Shown one piece after another: positions 61,957-64,000 of a stretch of 64,000 nt of DNA. The position numbers and the translations under genes were made by a program. The notes under the pieces are model-generated. The model was not told where the DNA came from. It saw nothing but the letters and a program-made list of their open reading frames with translations, and did not search any database. Origin of the DNA: Alphaproteobacteria bacterium. GTDB lineage: Bacteria > Pseudomonadota > Alphaproteobacteria > Micavibrionales > UBA2020. The stretch lies in the NCBI GenBank assembly GCA_021413445.1, contig JAIOQI010000043.1, positions 20,963 through 84,962 of the forward strand. Direction: 5' to 3'. Within the stretch, counting starts at the first letter, position 1. Each line of letters starts with the position of its first letter.

Positions 61957-63666
61957 ATGTCGAAGAGAAAGCATTTTTTCCCCATTGCCACCGCCCTGCT
62001 TGCCGGGATCAGGAAATATAACGCCCACACATTCAAGGACGACCTGATCGCGGGGCTGATCGTCTCGCTGATCGCCCTGCCGCTGGCGATGGCGCTGGCG
62101 ATCGCCGTGGGGTTGCCGCCGCAGCACGGCCTTTACACCGCGATTGTCGCCGGGATCGCCGCCGCCCTGCTCGGCGGCTCGATGACCCAGGTCAGCGGCC
62201 CCACCGCCGCCTTCGTCGTCATCGTCGCGCCGATTATTTCCGATCTCGGCCTGCACGGCATCGTCTGGTGCCAGATCATCGCCGGCATCATGCTGGTCGC
62301 GCTGGGCACCGCGCGGCTCGGCAAGCTCATCACCTATGTCCCCTATCCGGTAACCATGGGATTTACCGCCGGCATCGGCGTGGTGATCGGCACCCTGGCG
62401 CTGAACGATTTCTTCGGCCTCGGCATCGCGCAGCTGAAAGGCGACTACATCGAGAAAGTCATCACGATCGCCCGGCACTTTCCCGAGCTGAAACTGCCGG
62501 AACTGGCCATCGGCGCCGTCACCCTGGCGGCCATCGCCTTCTTCGGCAAAATCACCGACAAAATCCCCTCGCCGGTCATCGGCATCGCGCTCGGCACGCT
62601 GCTGGCGTGGATTTTCTCGCATAACGGCATTGCCATTGACACCCTCGGCACGCGCTTTTCCTATGAAACGGCGGAGGGCCTGAAGCACGGCATCCCGCCC
62701 TATCCGCCGGTCTTCCACCTGCCGACCTTCGCGCATGACCAGCTGTTCAGCATCCCCGGCTATGCCGAATTCAAAAAGCTGCTCGGCCCCTCGATGGTGA
62801 TCGCCGCGCTGGCCGCGCTGGAATCCCTGCTCTCCGCCACCGTTGCCGACAGCATGGCCGGCACCCGGCATAACCCGAATGCCGAACTGAACGGCATCGG
62901 CATCGCCAACGTCCTCTCCGGCCTCGCCTCGGGCATCCCGGCGACGGGGGCGATCGCGCGCACCAGCGTCAACATCCATGCCGGCGCCAAGACCCCGCTG
63001 GCTTCCGCCATTCATGCGCTGTTCATCCTGATCTACGTGCTAACGCTCTCGCCGTTCATCAACCATATCCCGATGGCGGCGCTGGCGGCGCTGCTGCTCA
63101 GCGTCGCCTGGCGCATGTCCCACGCCGGGCAGTTCATCCGCACCATCCGCATCGCGCCGCACAGCGACGTGGCCGTGCTGGTGGGATGCTTCGGGCTGAC
63201 GGTCTTCATCGACATGGTGGCGGGCGTGACGGCGGGGATGATATTGGCCACCTTGCTGTTCATGAAGCGTATTTCGGAATCGACCACCAGCCACATCACC
63301 TCGAAACAGACCGGATACGAGGAGTTTCACGGCCAGAAGCTGCCGGCGCACGTGATGATTTATCACATCAACGGCCCGCTGTTTTTCGGCACGGTCGAGC
63401 ATGCGCTGGATCAGGCCGAGATGATCGGCAGCGACGTCAAAAAGCTCATTATCGACCTGGCGCGCGTGCCGCTGATCGACATGACCGGCATGGTGGCGAT
63501 GAAGGATTTCCTCAACGCCGTCGCCCATGACGGTCGCACCGTGATCGTCTGCGGCAAAAAGCAGGTGACGGACAGGATCATGCGCAAAATCGAGGGCCAC
63601 AGGATGGAAAAATCCATCCACGTCATGTCGTCAATCGATCACGCCCTTGCGGAGATTTCAAAATGA
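61957..63666 (+). CDS. SulP-family anion permease with STAS domain
   Basis: A 569-residue transporter. About ten to twelve membrane helices (about 25-420) include the SulP motif [20 protein letters not shown] and [20 protein letters not shown] cytoplasmic STAS domain (about 465-565) contains [20 protein letters not shown] and [20 protein letters not shown]. Members carry sulfate, bicarbonate or dicarboxylates; substrate cannot be fixed from sequence. It is inserted between leuD (three bases) and leuB (four-base overlap), so it is cotranscribed with leucine genes. Bicarbonate or dicarboxylate uptake for this pathway is speculation. Confidence 0.9.
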   Translation: MSKRKHFFPIATALLAGIRKYNAHTFKDDLIAGLIVSLIALPLAMALAIAVGLPPQHGLYTAIVAGIAAALLGGSMTQVSGPTAAFVVIVAPIISDLGLHGIVWCQIIAGIMLVALGTARLGKLITYVPYPVTMGFTAGIGVVIGTLALNDFFGLGIAQLKGDYIEKVITIARHFPELKLPELAIGAVTLAAIAFFGKITDKIPSPVIGIALGTLLAWIFSHNGIAIDTLGTRFSYETAEGLKHGIPPYPPVFHLPTFAHDQLFSIPGYAEFKKLLGPSMVIAALAALESLLSATVADSMAGTRHNPNAELNGIGIANVLSGLASGIPATGAIARTSVNIHAGAKTPLASAIHALFILIYVLTLSPFINHIPMAALAALLLSVAWRMSHAGQFIRTIRIAPHSDVAVLVGCFGLTVFIDMVAGVTAGMILATLLFMKRISESTTSHITSKQTGYEEFHGQKLPAHVMIYHINGPLFFGTVEHALDQAEMIGSDVKKLIIDLARVPLIDMTGMVAMKDFLNAVAHDGRTVIVCGKKQVTDRIMRKIEGHRMEKSIHVMSSIDHALAEISK

Positions 63667-64000
63667 CCCAGACAAAGCAGATTGTCGCCCTGCCCGGCGA
63701 CGGCATCGGCCCCGAAGTGATGATGGAGGCGCTGAAAGTCATTGCCTGGTTCAACCAGCACGGCAATACGAGCCTGCAAACCGCCATCGGCGACATCGGC
63801 GGCGGCTCGATCGACAAACACGGCGTGCCCTTGAGCGATGCCACACTGCAGCAATGCCGAAGCGCGGACGCCGTCCTGCTCGCCGCCGTCGGCGGGCCGA
63901 AGTGGGACAAGGTGGAATATAACATCCGCCCCGAAGCGGGGCTGTTGAAACTCCGCAAGGAGCTCGGGCTTTTCGCCAACCTGCGCCCGGCCAAAGTGTT
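63663..64000 (+). CDS. leuB: 3-isopropylmalate dehydrogenase (5' part)
   Basis: The first 112 codons of leuB, cut by the window end. It starts at 63663 inside the last codon of the permease gene (ATGA overlap). The N-terminal motifs are [49 protein letters not shown] and [20 protein letters not shown], all typical of the NAD-dependent IPMDH family. It catalyses oxidative decarboxylation of 3-isopropylmalate. Confidence 0.94.
   Translation, partial: MTQTKQIVALPGDGIGPEVMMEALKVIAWFNQHGNTSLQTAIGDIGGGSIDKHGVPLSDATLQQCRSADAVLLAAVGGPKWDKVEYNIRPEAGLLKLRKELGLFANLRPAKV

Noticed and set aside
61309..63015. 568-codon minus-strand frame opposite leuD and the SulP gene
   Set aside because: Asp/Gly/Arg-rich shadow of two strongly supported genes.

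Overview
The window is chromosomal DNA from a flagellated, Gram-negative alphaproteobacterium of moderately high GC. The evidence is a FliX flagellar regulator next to flgI, a DksA lacking the full zinc Cys set, an NDUFS4-type complex I subunit, the order DUF4164-zapA-6S RNA-fau, and the series trmD-rplS-leuC-leuD-leuB. Family-level placement is not possible by eye. There is no prophage, transposase or CRISPR array. The only visible foreign-looking gene is a more A+T-rich reading frame downstream of a tRNA-Lys.

Layout. 1-9 kb: small unknown gene, fructose-6-phosphate aldolase/transaldolase, DUF484-xerC, a secreted nuclease, xthA with an ankyrin-type partner, a lipoprotein, and ybaB-dnaX with the 4.5S SRP RNA just upstream. 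9-15 kb: tRNA-Thr, an outer-membrane barrel, and two secreted proteins ending in ETPE(V/I) pentapeptide repeats (one with DUF5666, coupled to DUF6502) around a divergent promoter region with operator-like repeats; then tRNA 2-selenouridine synthase and a 33-base duplication beside a decayed gene fragment. 15-23 kb: a MASE1 sensor kinase with two receiver proteins and a two-partner secretion system (TpsB transporter, TpsA adhesin with MBG repeats). 23-37 kb: small unknown genes, dusB, a rhodanese, cold-shock protein, aquaporin, three tRNAs, and the fau/ymdB/DUF192 cluster with 6S RNA and zapA. 37.7-45.7 kb: a compact five-gene operon of a VWA protein, a MoxR-like AAA+ ATPase and three unrecognised proteins. 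46-54 kb: dksA, a voltage-gated channel, fliX, and a flagellar rod/hook cluster (flgI, rod-binding protein, FlgN-like, fliK, flgD, flgE) with three good sigma-54 promoters. 54-64 kb: FAD oxidoreductase, DUF218, aspS, trmD, rplS and leucine biosynthesis, with a SulP permease coupled between leuD and leuB.

The strongest candidate for an undescribed system is the AAA+/VWA operon. Its VWA protein has a CobT-like layout (N-terminal domain, long acidic linker, C-terminal VWA with intact MIDAS) and a degenerate zinc-protease-like motif. One of its small partners is built from a tryptophan-rich repeat of about 65 residues that I do not recognise; the same unit recurs in the ankyrin protein beside xthA 34 kb away. 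Other points of interest are the divergent repeat-protein locus, the channel with an unusual selectivity filter, and a kinase-like orphan.
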